Shown in pieces: positions 1 through 7,281 of a DNA stretch of 8,012 bases. Numbering within the stretch: the first letter of the stretch is position 1; each line of letters opens with the position of its first letter. A program made the position numbers and the translations under genes. Where the stretch lies: contig JAPULD010000468.1 of assembly GCA_027295365.1 (NCBI GenBank), positions 1-8,012 on the forward strand, in the 5' to 3' direction. The notes beneath the pieces were generated by a model. The model saw only the letters and a program-made list of their open reading frames with translations. It made no database searches and had not been told where the DNA came from. Origin of the DNA: Planctomycetota bacterium (GTDB taxonomy: Bacteria; Planctomycetota; Phycisphaerae; Phycisphaerales; SM1A02).

Positions 1-1435
1 CACCTGCCAGCAGACCGCCAGTGACGGCCAGGTCGTCTACACCGACTCGCCAAAGGCCATCGCGAACCAGAAGTCGGTGATGGAATACCTCCTGATCAAC
101 CACCCGGTGGATTGCCCGGTCTGCGATCAGGCGGGCGAGTGCCACCTGCAGGATTATTCCTATCAGTACGGCCGGGGCCAATCTCGATTCGCGGAGCAGA
201 AGATCAAGCAGCCCAAAAAGGACGTGGGCCCCCATGTGCTGCTGTACTCGGATCGCTGCATCATGTGCACCCGTTGCGTACGCTTCACCCGCGAGGTGAC
301 CGGGACGAACGAACTGATCGTCGAGGGCCGGGGCGCCCACGAGCAGATCGACGTCTTCCCGGGCCTCGCCCTGGACAACGAACTGAGCGGCAACGTCATC
401 GACATCTGCCCCGTCGGCGCGTTGCTCGACAAGGATTTCCTTTTCCAACAGAGAGTGTGGTTCCTCAAGAAGACCCCCTCCATCGACGGCATCACCTGCT
501 CGGGCGACAACATCTCCGTCGAACACAACGACAACCAGGTCTACCGCCTCAAGCCCAGGACGAACCTGGAAGTGAACAAGTGGTGGATCACCGACGAGGT
601 GCGCTACGAGTGGAAGTTCATCCACGACGAGAACCGGATCCGGGTTCCCATGGTCAAGGGCGAGGAACCCTTCGATCCGACCGAGGCGGCGCTGGCCTAC
701 GACGTAGCCTATGAAAAGGCGTTGGAAGGATTGGCGGCAAGCAAGCACATCGGGGCGATGATCAGTCCCATGCTGAGTTGCGAAGACGCCTACCTGCTGG
801 GCAAGATGGTGCTTGATCACGATCCCGACGCGATCCTTTGCATTGGTCCGGTCCCGGTCGATGGCGAAGACAAGACTTTCCCGGGTGGATTCACCCTCTA
901 TGCCGAGAAGGCCCCCAATGCGCGAGGCGTGCGTCGGGTTCTGGAGAAACTTTCGGACAAGGTTTCAAGCTACGACGAGTTCATCAAGAGCATCAAACGC
1001 AAGAACTCGAAAGTCGATACCTTGCTGCTGACGGGGAATTACCCGAGCGACTGGGTGACCGACGATGTCGCGCAGGCTTGCGAAGGCAGATTCACCGTGC
1101 TGATCGACACGCTGCCGACCACGCTGGTGGATCGTGTCGATGTCGTGCTCCCGGGAGCCACCTGGGTCGAGAAGGCGGGGACGTTCGAGAACGTCAACAA
1201 TCGCCTGCAGGCGTTCGAACGAGCAATCGACCCGATCGATTATTGCAAGTGCGAATCGCAGATCGCTCTAGATCTCATGGCCCTGAAGCTGGACGAGTCG
1301 CCTTGCATCTTCAACGCCGAAGCGACGCACCAATCGATGGCCGAAGGTCATGATCTCACGGAGTTCGCCACGGATGTTCACTATCCCAGCGTGGAAGAGA
1401 CGATCGAATCGGACATGGAAGTGGTGGAGTTGTAG
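1..1435 (+). CDS. nuoG: NADH-quinone oxidoreductase subunit G (complex I iron-sulfur subunit), 5'-truncated
   Basis: Peripheral-arm subunit of respiratory complex I that carries electrons from the NADH site through Fe-S clusters toward the quinone. The first whole codon starts at base 2, and 477 residues are present. By comparison with E. coli NuoG about 65 N-terminal residues, including most of the [2Fe-2S] N1b ligands, lie off the left edge; Cys2 is probably the last N1b ligand. The His-ligated N5 cluster motif is clear (His34, Cys38, Cys41, Cys47), as is the N4 motif (Cys86, Cys89, Cys92 and Cys136 in ICPVGAL). A shortened molybdopterin-oxidoreductase-like domain follows, ending with the conserved block around WVEKAGTFENVNNRLQ. 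The whole protein would be about 540 residues against 908 in E. coli. Cysteines expected for an extra N7 cluster are mostly missing: TCSGDNI stands where a multi-Cys motif would be, and WITDE where WxCDE would be. The in-frame GTG/ATG at 77/80 are internal. The identification is secure. Confidence 0.96.
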   Translation, partial: TCQQTASDGQVVYTDSPKAIANQKSVMEYLLINHPVDCPVCDQAGECHLQDYSYQYGRGQSRFAEQKIKQPKKDVGPHVLLYSDRCIMCTRCVRFTREVTGTNELIVEGRGAHEQIDVFPGLALDNELSGNVIDICPVGALLDKDFLFQQRVWFLKKTPSIDGITCSGDNISVEHNDNQVYRLKPRTNLEVNKWWITDEVRYEWKFIHDENRIRVPMVKGEEPFDPTEAALAYDVAYEKALEGLAASKHIGAMISPMLSCEDAYLLGKMVLDHDPDAILCIGPVPVDGEDKTFPGGFTLYAEKAPNARGVRRVLEKLSDKVSSYDEFIKSIKRKNSKVDTLLLTGNYPSDWVTDDVAQACEGRFTVLIDTLPTTLVDRVDVVLPGATWVEKAGTFENVNNRLQAFERAIDPIDYCKCESQIALDLMALKLDESPCIFNAEATHQSMAEGHDLTEFATDVHYPSVEETIESDMEVVEL

Positions 1436-1466
1436 GCTTCCCCTCTGCGGAGAAAAGGAACAGCCG

Positions 1467-1835
1467 ATGTCACATCGCGATGCTCTTCGGTTCCTCTGGC
1501 CACTCCTGATCTTCCTTTGCCTGATGTCGGGGTGTTCCAACAAGAGACTTCTGGTCATCGACACGAACGGCAATCCCGTGCCCGGGGCCGAAGTCATCGT
1601 CAAGAGTGCCTCCGCCAATGGTGAACCGTCCTTCACCGACAAAATGGGCCTCACCACGGTCAACGATCCCGATGTCCAGTTCCCCACCCGGATTTCCATT
1701 CGCAAGGAAGGTGTGGGTTCAGCCCTGATCGCCTACCCGGGTATTTGGCCGGCGGAAGTGACATTGCGACCCGGTACCATTCGAGATCAGTTGAATACGC
1801 CGAATAACGACAGCGGCGACCCGAACTCGAATTGA
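1467..1835 (+). CDS. Small lipoprotein with carboxypeptidase-regulatory-like domain
   Basis: Predicted 122-residue lipoprotein of unknown role. The start at 1467 is chosen because a Shine-Dalgarno-like AAAAGGA lies at 1453-1459 and because it places a hydrophobic stretch (residues 9-20) directly before a lipobox-like LMSGC, with Cys23 the lipidated residue. The frame stays open upstream to 1350, but that part overlaps nuoG and is not signal-like. After the Cys, residues 28-48 (LLVIDTNGNPVPGAEVIV) match the start of a carboxypeptidase-regulatory-like or CNA-B-type beta-sandwich, which usually serves as a binding or structural module rather than a catalytic one. The C-terminus is a short polar tail rich in Asn, Asp and Ser. 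Only 31 bases separate it from nuoG, so it is probably co-transcribed, yet nothing in it points to complex I. The lipoprotein call is good; the fold call is moderate. Confidence 0.8.
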   Translation: MSHRDALRFLWPLLIFLCLMSGCSNKRLLVIDTNGNPVPGAEVIVKSASANGEPSFTDKMGLTTVNDPDVQFPTRISIRKEGVGSALIAYPGIWPAEVTLRPGTIRDQLNTPNNDSGDPNSN

Positions 1836-1849
1836 CTTCGCTTGAAGTC
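1834..1849. terminator. Small inverted repeat between convergent genes, possible bidirectional terminator
   Basis: A perfect 6-base stem, GACTTC (1834-1839) and GAAGTC (1844-1849), with the loop GCTT. It overlaps the stop codon of the lipoprotein gene and lies just before the stop of the convergent hydrolase gene at 1856. Its placement fits a shared terminator. The stem is short and there is no T-run on either side, so intrinsic termination is doubtful. Confidence 0.3.
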
Positions 1850-1855
1850 CATGCC

Positions 1856-3517
1856 TCAGCGCCCCTTGGCCAGACCCATTCCTCTCGGATCTGATCCACC
1901 TTCAAATCCAATGGGCTGGCCTTGCTCGTCGTAGGTGATCGAAAGTCCATGGGCGTTGCCGAGTCGACCAACGATTTTCACCCGATGGCCCATCTCGATG
2001 AGCGCTGCGCGGACAGATTCGCTCACGCCCTCCTCCACCGCCAGATCGTTCGGCTCGCGAAAACTCACCCTCGGGGCGGCGATCGCGGCTTGAACGTCCA
2101 TCCCGAAATCAATGAGGTTCATCACCATCTGGGGCACCGTCTGCCCGATCGTGTGACCACCGGGCGTACCGATCGCCACCCAGGGGCGACCATCCTTCAT
2201 GATGATCGTGGGGCAATCGCCGCTGAGTTTGTGATGACCCGCATGGGCGTCCATGGGGTTGCCCGCGGGCTCGAACGTGCAATACGCCAGTGAATTGTTC
2301 AGGAAGAAACCAGTTCCTTCAGGCATGATGCGGCTGCCGAACAAATTCCCCAACGTCTGCGTGGCACAGACGATGTTGCCCTGGGCATCGGCAACCACGA
2401 AATGCGTGGTGTGCATATCGGCGTTCGAATCACTCTCCTCGGGAGGCGTGAAATCGGTGGCATGCTTTGGATCGATCTTCGCCACCTGTTGAGTGAAGTA
2501 CTTCTTTGAAAGTAATTTCTCCAAAGGTGGCGGCGTGAATTCCGGATCACCTGCATAGCGAAGGCGACACCAGAACGCATGCTTTGTCACTTCGGCAAAT
2601 GCGTGCAAGTACTCGACGCTGTTGTGCCCCAACGTCTTGACGTCGAAACGGTTCATCATCCCGAGGCGGATCAATGAGGGAAACGCTGTCGAAGGCGGCG
2701 AGGCGGTGATGACCTCATAGCCTCGGTAGTCGATCGAGATGGGTTGCCACCATTCACCCTTGGCCTGTTCAAGATCCTTGATCGCGAGAAACCCTCCCGC
2801 CTCGGACATGATGCGATCGATCGCAAGGGCAATTGTTCCTTCCCGCAAGGCTTGATCGCCATGTTTCGAAATCAAGAGCATTGACTTGGCAAGGTCAGTC
2901 TGCACAAGCCGTTCACCCCGGACGGCGGGCTCGCCCTTGGGGCCAAAGATCAGTTTCGTTGAATCAGAAAAAGAATCCCAGGCGTAGCCGATGAATTGAG
3001 CCAATTGACCATCTATCTCAAATCCATCGTGTGCTTGGCGAATGGCAGGATCAAAAAGGACTTGCCATTCGAGCGAGCCGTACTTCTCATGCATAGTTGC
3101 CCACGCCGGGACATTGCCGGGAGTGGAGACCGCCTTCGCTCCGGTTCGATTCGCCATGAAGTTTGGCGTGGGGGCTCGATAGGCGTCGGCATCGACGGCA
3201 AAGGGGATATGCGCACTGCAATTGAGAAAGCGTGTTTCCCGGGTCTTGGCGTCGTAGACAAGAATCGTTCCATAGCCCCCGATGCCGCTCATCATGGGTT
3301 CGACCACGCCGAGGGTGGACGCGATGGCAATGGCCGCGTCGAAGGCGTTGCCCCCCGCTTCGAGTATCTCAAGCCCCGCCTCGGTGGCAATCGGGTGGGC
3401 GGAGGAAACCATCCCCTGCTTGCCGGTCGCTAGTGATTGGGCAACCGCGTGTCGCACCGGGCTGGATACGAGCATGACGATCACAATAAAAAGGGCTTTC
3501 ATTCCGCTGCATCGCAT
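1856..3517 (-). CDS. Exported gamma-glutamyltranspeptidase-family Ntn-hydrolase, probably altered substrate
   Basis: A 553-residue member of the GGT family, which self-cleaves to expose a catalytic N-terminal Thr. The start at 3517 is set by AGGAG seven bases upstream and by a following signal peptide (Lys7, hydrophobic 8-18, likely cleavage after AVA26). The family N-terminal block is present: GMVSSAHPIATEAG, EAGGNAFDAA and GIGGYG at 78-83. The nucleophile is Thr370 in HTTHFVV. The oxyanion Gly pair is in GTPGGHT (Gly453-Gly454), and the C-terminal GSDPRGMG is typical. Residues that hold the gamma-glutamyl group in E. coli GGT are mostly replaced by my manual alignment: Arg114 by Ser101, Asn411 by Gly390, Gln430 by Ser409, Asp433 by Tyr412 and Ser463 by Gly433; Ser462 is kept as Ser432. 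It is therefore likely an active autoprocessing amidohydrolase of another specificity. Known divergent relatives include cephalosporin acylases, CapD and the oxamate amidohydrolase HpxW. It diverges from the M1 peptidase gene across 75 bases. Confidence 0.9.
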   Translation of the reverse strand: MRCSGMKALFIVIVMLVSSPVRHAVAQSLATGKQGMVSSAHPIATEAGLEILEAGGNAFDAAIAIASTLGVVEPMMSGIGGYGTILVYDAKTRETRFLNCSAHIPFAVDADAYRAPTPNFMANRTGAKAVSTPGNVPAWATMHEKYGSLEWQVLFDPAIRQAHDGFEIDGQLAQFIGYAWDSFSDSTKLIFGPKGEPAVRGERLVQTDLAKSMLLISKHGDQALREGTIALAIDRIMSEAGGFLAIKDLEQAKGEWWQPISIDYRGYEVITASPPSTAFPSLIRLGMMNRFDVKTLGHNSVEYLHAFAEVTKHAFWCRLRYAGDPEFTPPPLEKLLSKKYFTQQVAKIDPKHATDFTPPEESDSNADMHTTHFVVADAQGNIVCATQTLGNLFGSRIMPEGTGFFLNNSLAYCTFEPAGNPMDAHAGHHKLSGDCPTIIMKDGRPWVAIGTPGGHTIGQTVPQMVMNLIDFGMDVQAAIAAPRVSFREPNDLAVEEGVSESVRAALIEMGHRVKIVGRLGNAHGLSITYDEQGQPIGFEGGSDPRGMGLAKGR

Positions 3518-3518
3518 G

Positions 3519-3547
3519 GTGAGACTCCTGTATGGCGCACCTAGAAT
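3519..3547 (+). promoter_or_regulatory. Candidate sigma-70-like promoter of the M1 peptidase gene in the divergent spacer
   Basis: GTGAGA (3519-3524, four of six matches to TTGACA) and TAGAAT (3542-3547, five of six matches to TATAAT) are separated by 17 bases, predicting transcription from about 3554. The opposite strand has a possible -10, TATTCT, over 3544-3549, so the two divergent promoters may overlap. This is a weak consensus match read by eye. Confidence 0.3.
3525..3529 (-). promoter_or_regulatory. Ribosome binding site of the GGT-family gene
   Basis: On the minus strand this reads AGGAG, seven bases before the ATG at 3517. It decides the start: the frame is open for 93 more codons upstream, but those would overlap the opposite M1 gene and would bury the signal peptide. 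Confidence 0.75.
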
Positions 3548-3592
3548 ACCAACTCGCCCAATAGACAAGAACCCATTCCAGGAGATTGATCG

Positions 3593-5539
3593 ATGTTGCT
3601 TTGTCCCGCAACGATCTTGGCTGCCGCTCTTTTCGCCACCGATGCACAGGTTGACTCCCAGAGTCTGCTCGTGAAGCTTGACCCAGCCACCCATGAGGCG
3701 CTGGTCACCGTCTCGCTCGACATCTCGGGCAAGGGCGAAGTGAGGTTTCGTCTGAACAGCCAAGCCACTGAAATCGGTTTTCAAGGCCCCGACCAATTCC
3801 TCACCTTCAATCGGATCGAATCACCTGATAAATCGCAACCCCACTTATTGAGAATCAAAAAGGAACTGGACGTCCGGGAGACGGTGACCATCACCTATCG
3901 AGCCCGGTTTGAACAAAATATCAACGCGGGCGAGGTCGAGGGGCAGATCCACAACAAGTCGGTCAGCGCACATCTGGGGGAGGATGGCATCTTTCTCTCC
4001 GATGGCGCGGCTTGGCATCCTCAATGGATCGACGAAGCAGGCCACCCACAACTCATGCTGATGTCCGTCGATGTCGAGCCGATCCCGGGGTGGTCGATCG
4101 TCGCTTCGGGTGAACCAATCGCAAATCTGGGAGCCCTCACCGACCCCGTGTGGACGTGGATCACGCCCCGACCCGTGGATGGGATCGCGATCGTTGGCAA
4201 TCGGCATGTCATCGTGGGGGAAGATCATTTCACCCCTTATGGCAACGTCGAAATCCTGATGCACATCGCCCCGGAGCATGAGGAACTCGCGTCGATGTTC
4301 ATCGAGGCGACCAAGTCATACCTCGATCTGTACGTCCCGTTGCTGGGCCCCTTTCCCTACCGCCGCTTCAGCATCGTCGAGAATTTCTTCTCCTCGGGTT
4401 TCGCCTACCCGGGTTTCACGGTGCTTGGCCCCCAGGTTGTTGGGATGGCTCCAAGGTCGTTGGCACCGGGGTACCTGGATCATGAATTGATTCACAACTG
4501 GTGGGGCAATGGCGTTTACGCCAGTCCCGACGATGGCAACTGGTGCGAGGCCCTGACCAGCTATTGCGCCAACTACTATCGACGCATCGCTGATGATGGG
4601 GAAGAAGCGGGCCGGGACTACCGCCGGGGTTTGCTCATGAAGCTTTCGACCAATCCTGACTTGTTCGACAATGGTCCCCTCGATCAGTTTGGCCACAACG
4701 AGAACCTCAACCGTTTCGTGGGTTACGACAAGGGCGCGTTCATATTCACCATGCTGGAGGGAGGCGGTGCCTATCGAAGCGTCACGGATGACAGAGCGGC
4801 GATGTTTCGTGGTCTGCACCGATTCGCCGAAGACAACATGGGTCGCCGCGCATCGTGGGATGACCTGAAGATTGCCTTCGAGGCGGAATTCGACTCGTCA
4901 CTCTCGGGCTTCTTCGATCTCTGGGTGCGTCAGCATACGCTCCCTCGGACCGACATTGCGGCACAGATGGGCGGGATGGAATCATTCGCCTCGCAATATG
5001 GAGCTCCACTCGATGACGCCTTCATGGTCAAAGGCGAGGACTGGATCGAGGTCGATCCCGAGTTCAGGCTCTATCGCGTGCTACCCCCTGACCAGCTGAT
5101 TCCCACGATTGCCGGCACGTTCGGGCTCGGGGACGTCAAGGTGATCTCCAGGGAATCTCGATCCGAAGTGCAATCGTATCTTCCCCGGATCGGGGCCACG
5201 GATGATGGCGAGAACCTCATGCTCATTGGCCATGTGGCGATTGAGTCCCATGAACGGCTACTCAATCGAACATCGGATCTGATCCGGATTCAGAGTGGTT
5301 CATTCACCCTGGACGGCACCACCTACGATCAGCCCGGCCAGGCGATCCTGCACACCATGGGTCATCCGGATCGCCCGGGTCGATTCATCACGATCTTTCA
5401 TGCCAATGGGGAAGCAGGCTGGGACAGGCTGCGTCTCATTAACTTCTATACCCGGGATACGTCGATTGTCTGGGAGGATGGGCAAGTCCTGACGAGGCGG
5501 GTCCACGAACCCGATCGAAGACTGAAACTGAACCGATAA
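3593..5539 (+). CDS. Exported M1-family zinc metallopeptidase
   Basis: A 648-residue gluzincin. The start at 3593 has AGGAG at 3580-3584 with an 8-base spacer, and an in-frame TGA lies just upstream. The N-terminus (residues 1-18, hydrophobic, ending ATDA) looks like a signal peptide but lacks the usual Lys/Arg before the core. Residues about 25-225 form the beta-rich N-terminal domain. The catalytic domain carries HELIH (His297, Glu298, His301), the third zinc ligand Glu319 in NWCEAL, and Tyr378 in YDKG, the usual proton-donor tyrosine of M1 enzymes. The GxMEN substrate loop is replaced by SGFAYPG (268-274), so the Glu that binds the free peptide N-terminus is not evident. The spacing is HExxH-x17-E rather than the classical x18. 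A C-terminal region of about 160 residues starts near DPEFRLYRVL (488-497). I believe this is a bacterial side branch of M1; true aminopeptidase activity is uncertain. It probably works outside the cytoplasm, like its divergent neighbour. Confidence 0.9.
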   Translation: MLLCPATILAAALFATDAQVDSQSLLVKLDPATHEALVTVSLDISGKGEVRFRLNSQATEIGFQGPDQFLTFNRIESPDKSQPHLLRIKKELDVRETVTITYRARFEQNINAGEVEGQIHNKSVSAHLGEDGIFLSDGAAWHPQWIDEAGHPQLMLMSVDVEPIPGWSIVASGEPIANLGALTDPVWTWITPRPVDGIAIVGNRHVIVGEDHFTPYGNVEILMHIAPEHEELASMFIEATKSYLDLYVPLLGPFPYRRFSIVENFFSSGFAYPGFTVLGPQVVGMAPRSLAPGYLDHELIHNWWGNGVYASPDDGNWCEALTSYCANYYRRIADDGEEAGRDYRRGLLMKLSTNPDLFDNGPLDQFGHNENLNRFVGYDKGAFIFTMLEGGGAYRSVTDDRAAMFRGLHRFAEDNMGRRASWDDLKIAFEAEFDSSLSGFFDLWVRQHTLPRTDIAAQMGGMESFASQYGAPLDDAFMVKGEDWIEVDPEFRLYRVLPPDQLIPTIAGTFGLGDVKVISRESRSEVQSYLPRIGATDDGENLMLIGHVAIESHERLLNRTSDLIRIQSGSFTLDGTTYDQPGQAILHTMGHPDRPGRFITIFHANGEAGWDRLRLINFYTRDTSIVWEDGQVLTRRVHEPDRRLKLNR

Positions 5540-5586
5540 GCCTGAAAAGCGGTATAGCTAAATCCGTTCGGTAAAAATCCCAATAC

Positions 5587-5616
5587 AACATCGGCCGAGC
5601 GGATTCGGCCGATGTT
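5587..5616 (+). terminator. Strong intrinsic-terminator-like hairpin after the M1 peptidase gene
   Basis: A perfect 12-base stem, AACATCGGCCGA (5587-5598) with TCGGCCGATGTT (5605-5616), a 6-base loop GCGGAT, and the T-rich TCATTTT directly after. It lies 47 bases past the M1 stop and ends 25 bases before the ATG at 5642. It most likely ends the M1 transcript, but its closeness to the next gene leaves open a leader or attenuator role. Confidence 0.75.
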
Positions 5617-5641
5617 TCATTTTGACCGGAGTTGCACGACG

Positions 5642-6322
5642 ATGCCCATCGCGCATGTCTGCCAACAATGCGGGGAGGGAATGGCTCGCGTTCGCACCCA
5701 GCGCGAGCCTCATTATGGCCTGCGCGTGGTGATATGCCCGAAGTGTGACTGGACATGCGTCAGGCGAAAACCCCCAGCCACCGTGGCCTGGCATACCTTT
5801 CTCAGGCGAGTCTGGATCGGGGGGATGATCTTCCTGAAATCCATCATCACGGCGTTCATGCTTCTCTTCATGACCGGCACGATCATCGCCATGAATGAAG
5901 GGCCTCCTCCGGGTCAAAGGGGTGTCTGGCTTATCTTGCTCATTATGCTCGTCCTGCAGCCTCTGGTGATCGGCACTTGGCTGACGACTGCGTTCAGCCA
6001 TCTTCCACGATGGCGAGTCTTTGCGACGTGGACGGGACTGTTCGTGTTCATCATCCTCTGTGGAGGATTCATTCTGGGCCTGTCGGGTGAGATCGATGAC
6101 ATGTCACGCGCAGAATGGGAGGCTTCCTCATTCTGGCGTCTGGTCGGCCTGGGTTTGTGGGAGTTTCTGCCCATCAGTCTGGCCTACTTGGCATTGATGA
6201 TGGTCATCATGCTGGGAGGTATCCCACTGGGCCAGGTGGTACTCCAAATGAAACAAATCACCGATCGTTGGCATTACCGCTGGCTGCTGAAACGCCGTCG
6301 GCTCAGGAGAAGTCTCGAATGA
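5642..6322 (+). CDS. Zinc-ribbon multi-pass membrane protein, first of three EPHYG paralogues
   Basis: A 226-residue protein I do not recognise. The start at 5642 is preferred because GGAG lies at 5628-5631; an in-frame ATG at 5612 falls inside the hairpin stem. The N-terminal zinc ribbon has Cys7 and Cys10, EPHYG at 22-26, and Cys32-Pro-Lys-Cys35, a four-Cys arrangement that should bind one zinc on the cytoplasmic side (inferred). About four hydrophobic segments follow, near 58-84, 95-115, 127-148 and 168-194. The tail is strongly basic (KRRRLRR at 217-223), also expected inside the cell. No catalytic motif is visible. It overlaps the next gene by ATGA, which suggests translational coupling. 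Zinc ribbons in front of membrane segments occur in many uncharacterised bacterial proteins, so the fold call is firmer than any role. Confidence 0.85.
   Translation: MPIAHVCQQCGEGMARVRTQREPHYGLRVVICPKCDWTCVRRKPPATVAWHTFLRRVWIGGMIFLKSIITAFMLLFMTGTIIAMNEGPPPGQRGVWLILLIMLVLQPLVIGTWLTTAFSHLPRWRVFATWTGLFVFIILCGGFILGLSGEIDDMSRAEWEASSFWRLVGLGLWEFLPISLAYLALMMVIMLGGIPLGQVVLQMKQITDRWHYRWLLKRRRLRRSLE
6305..6310 (+). promoter_or_regulatory. Ribosome binding site inside the end of the first zinc-ribbon gene
   Basis: AGGAGA, eight bases before the ATG at 6319 that overlaps the previous stop as ATGA. It fixes this start; the frame is otherwise open back to 6115, within the preceding gene. Confidence 0.7.
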
Positions 6323-7281
6323 GCGAGATGAGCACCATTCCCCCTGACGCTGAAACGTCAGCAAACGGAACCCGGCACCCCGCACCTGAAGGTTCACCCG
6401 ATACCGCACCCTTGCAACGCGAAGAACGCGTCAGCGTGATGTATGGCGATCGACTCTGCACCAAGTGCCATTACAACCTGATCGGTCAGCCGATCTTGAG
6501 AGAACCTCATTACGGCATGTTCATCGCACGCTGTCCCGAGTGCGCCACCGTCGCGGCATTGCAGGAATACCCCCAACTCGGACGCTGGGCGCATCGCTGG
6601 GCGGTCATCCTCAGTACATTTTGGGTCTTGGTCATTTTGGCGATCACGTTGATGTCCACCCCCCCGCTCATTATATCCATGGCCGAGTTTGGCGATCTTG
6701 GTGCGCGACCATATCGCAGTGCCCTCGGGGATCATTGGGAGGCTTGGTACGAAGCAGAATTTGACAAACCACCAAACACGAACAGCTGGAATCCGGACAA
6801 GTTTGATGAATGGGTGGCCGCGAATCCCCCCGCCGAAACCTTGGCGGGGATGGGAGGTTTCTGGGAAGTCACCTCATCGCTAGAACTCTTTTTCATAATA
6901 GTTCCAATGGGTATCGCCTTCACATACGGTTGCTTTCTCTCCGTGGCCCTCGTGCACCGAAGACGTCGAACACTGTTCCTGATTACTTTGACCCTCCTGT
7001 TCCTGGTGGGTGCTGTGTACGGAACAGCCTGGTATCAGATTAATGTATACAACTCAATCGATAGTTTTGGGGATCTATCGTTTCTGCAGATCGAATTTCC
7101 CTTGCGTGCCATCGGGATCGTCGGAGTCTGGTTCTTGTTGGTCACGGGGGTCTTGTTTGGTCGATCCATAGTCAGGGGATTGGTGAGAATCCTTCTGCCC
7201 CCCAAGATGCGTGGTTCGCTGGCGGTGTTGTGGACGACCGACGGGATGTTGCCTCCCACCAAGGAGACCAGCGTCGCATGA
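6319..7281 (+). CDS. Zinc-ribbon multi-pass membrane protein, second of three EPHYG paralogues
   Basis: A 320-residue protein with no function I can name. The first 40 residues are a polar, Pro/Glu/Thr-rich extension not seen in the first paralogue. The zinc ribbon follows: Cys47 and Cys50 (LCTKC), EPHYG at 62-66, and Cys72-Pro-Glu-Cys75. Hydrophobic segments lie near 94-113, 188-212, 219-236 and 264-283. A loop of roughly 75 residues (114-188) between the first and second segments is rich in Trp, Asp, Glu and Pro, with WEAW and NSWNPDKFDEW. With the zinc ribbon inside, this loop would face the periplasm and could be the sensing or binding part, which is inference. The basic HRRRR at 213-217 fits a cytoplasmic turn. 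The gene overlaps both neighbours by ATGA and so sits in a three-gene coupled unit. Confidence 0.85.
   Translation: MSEMSTIPPDAETSANGTRHPAPEGSPDTAPLQREERVSVMYGDRLCTKCHYNLIGQPILREPHYGMFIARCPECATVAALQEYPQLGRWAHRWAVILSTFWVLVILAITLMSTPPLIISMAEFGDLGARPYRSALGDHWEAWYEAEFDKPPNTNSWNPDKFDEWVAANPPAETLAGMGGFWEVTSSLELFFIIVPMGIAFTYGCFLSVALVHRRRRTLFLITLTLLFLVGAVYGTAWYQINVYNSIDSFGDLSFLQIEFPLRAIGIVGVWFLLVTGVLFGRSIVRGLVRILLPPKMRGSLAVLWTTDGMLPPTKETSVA

Noticed and set aside
838..1353. Open plus-strand frame of 171 codons inside nuoG
   Set aside because: It is an Arg-rich alternative frame within conserved NuoG coding sequence, a GC-rich shadow.
1350..1466. Earlier in-frame start for the lipoprotein
   Set aside because: It overlaps the coding end of nuoG and would put charged residues before the signal. 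The start at 1467 has a ribosome binding site and lipobox spacing.
3518..3796. Upstream extension of the GGT-family reading frame to a start at 3796
   Set aside because: It would overlap the M1 gene by over 200 bases, has no family similarity, and would bury a clear signal peptide. AGGAG supports the start at 3517.
5622..5627. TTGACC as a -35 element for the zinc-ribbon operon
   Set aside because: No -10-like hexamer occurs 16-18 bases downstream, and that position would be inside the coding region.
5612..5641. In-frame ATG at 5612 for the first zinc-ribbon protein
   Set aside because: It lies inside the right arm of the hairpin, and the added residues are unlike the paralogues' N-termini. 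The ATG at 5642 has GGAG upstream.
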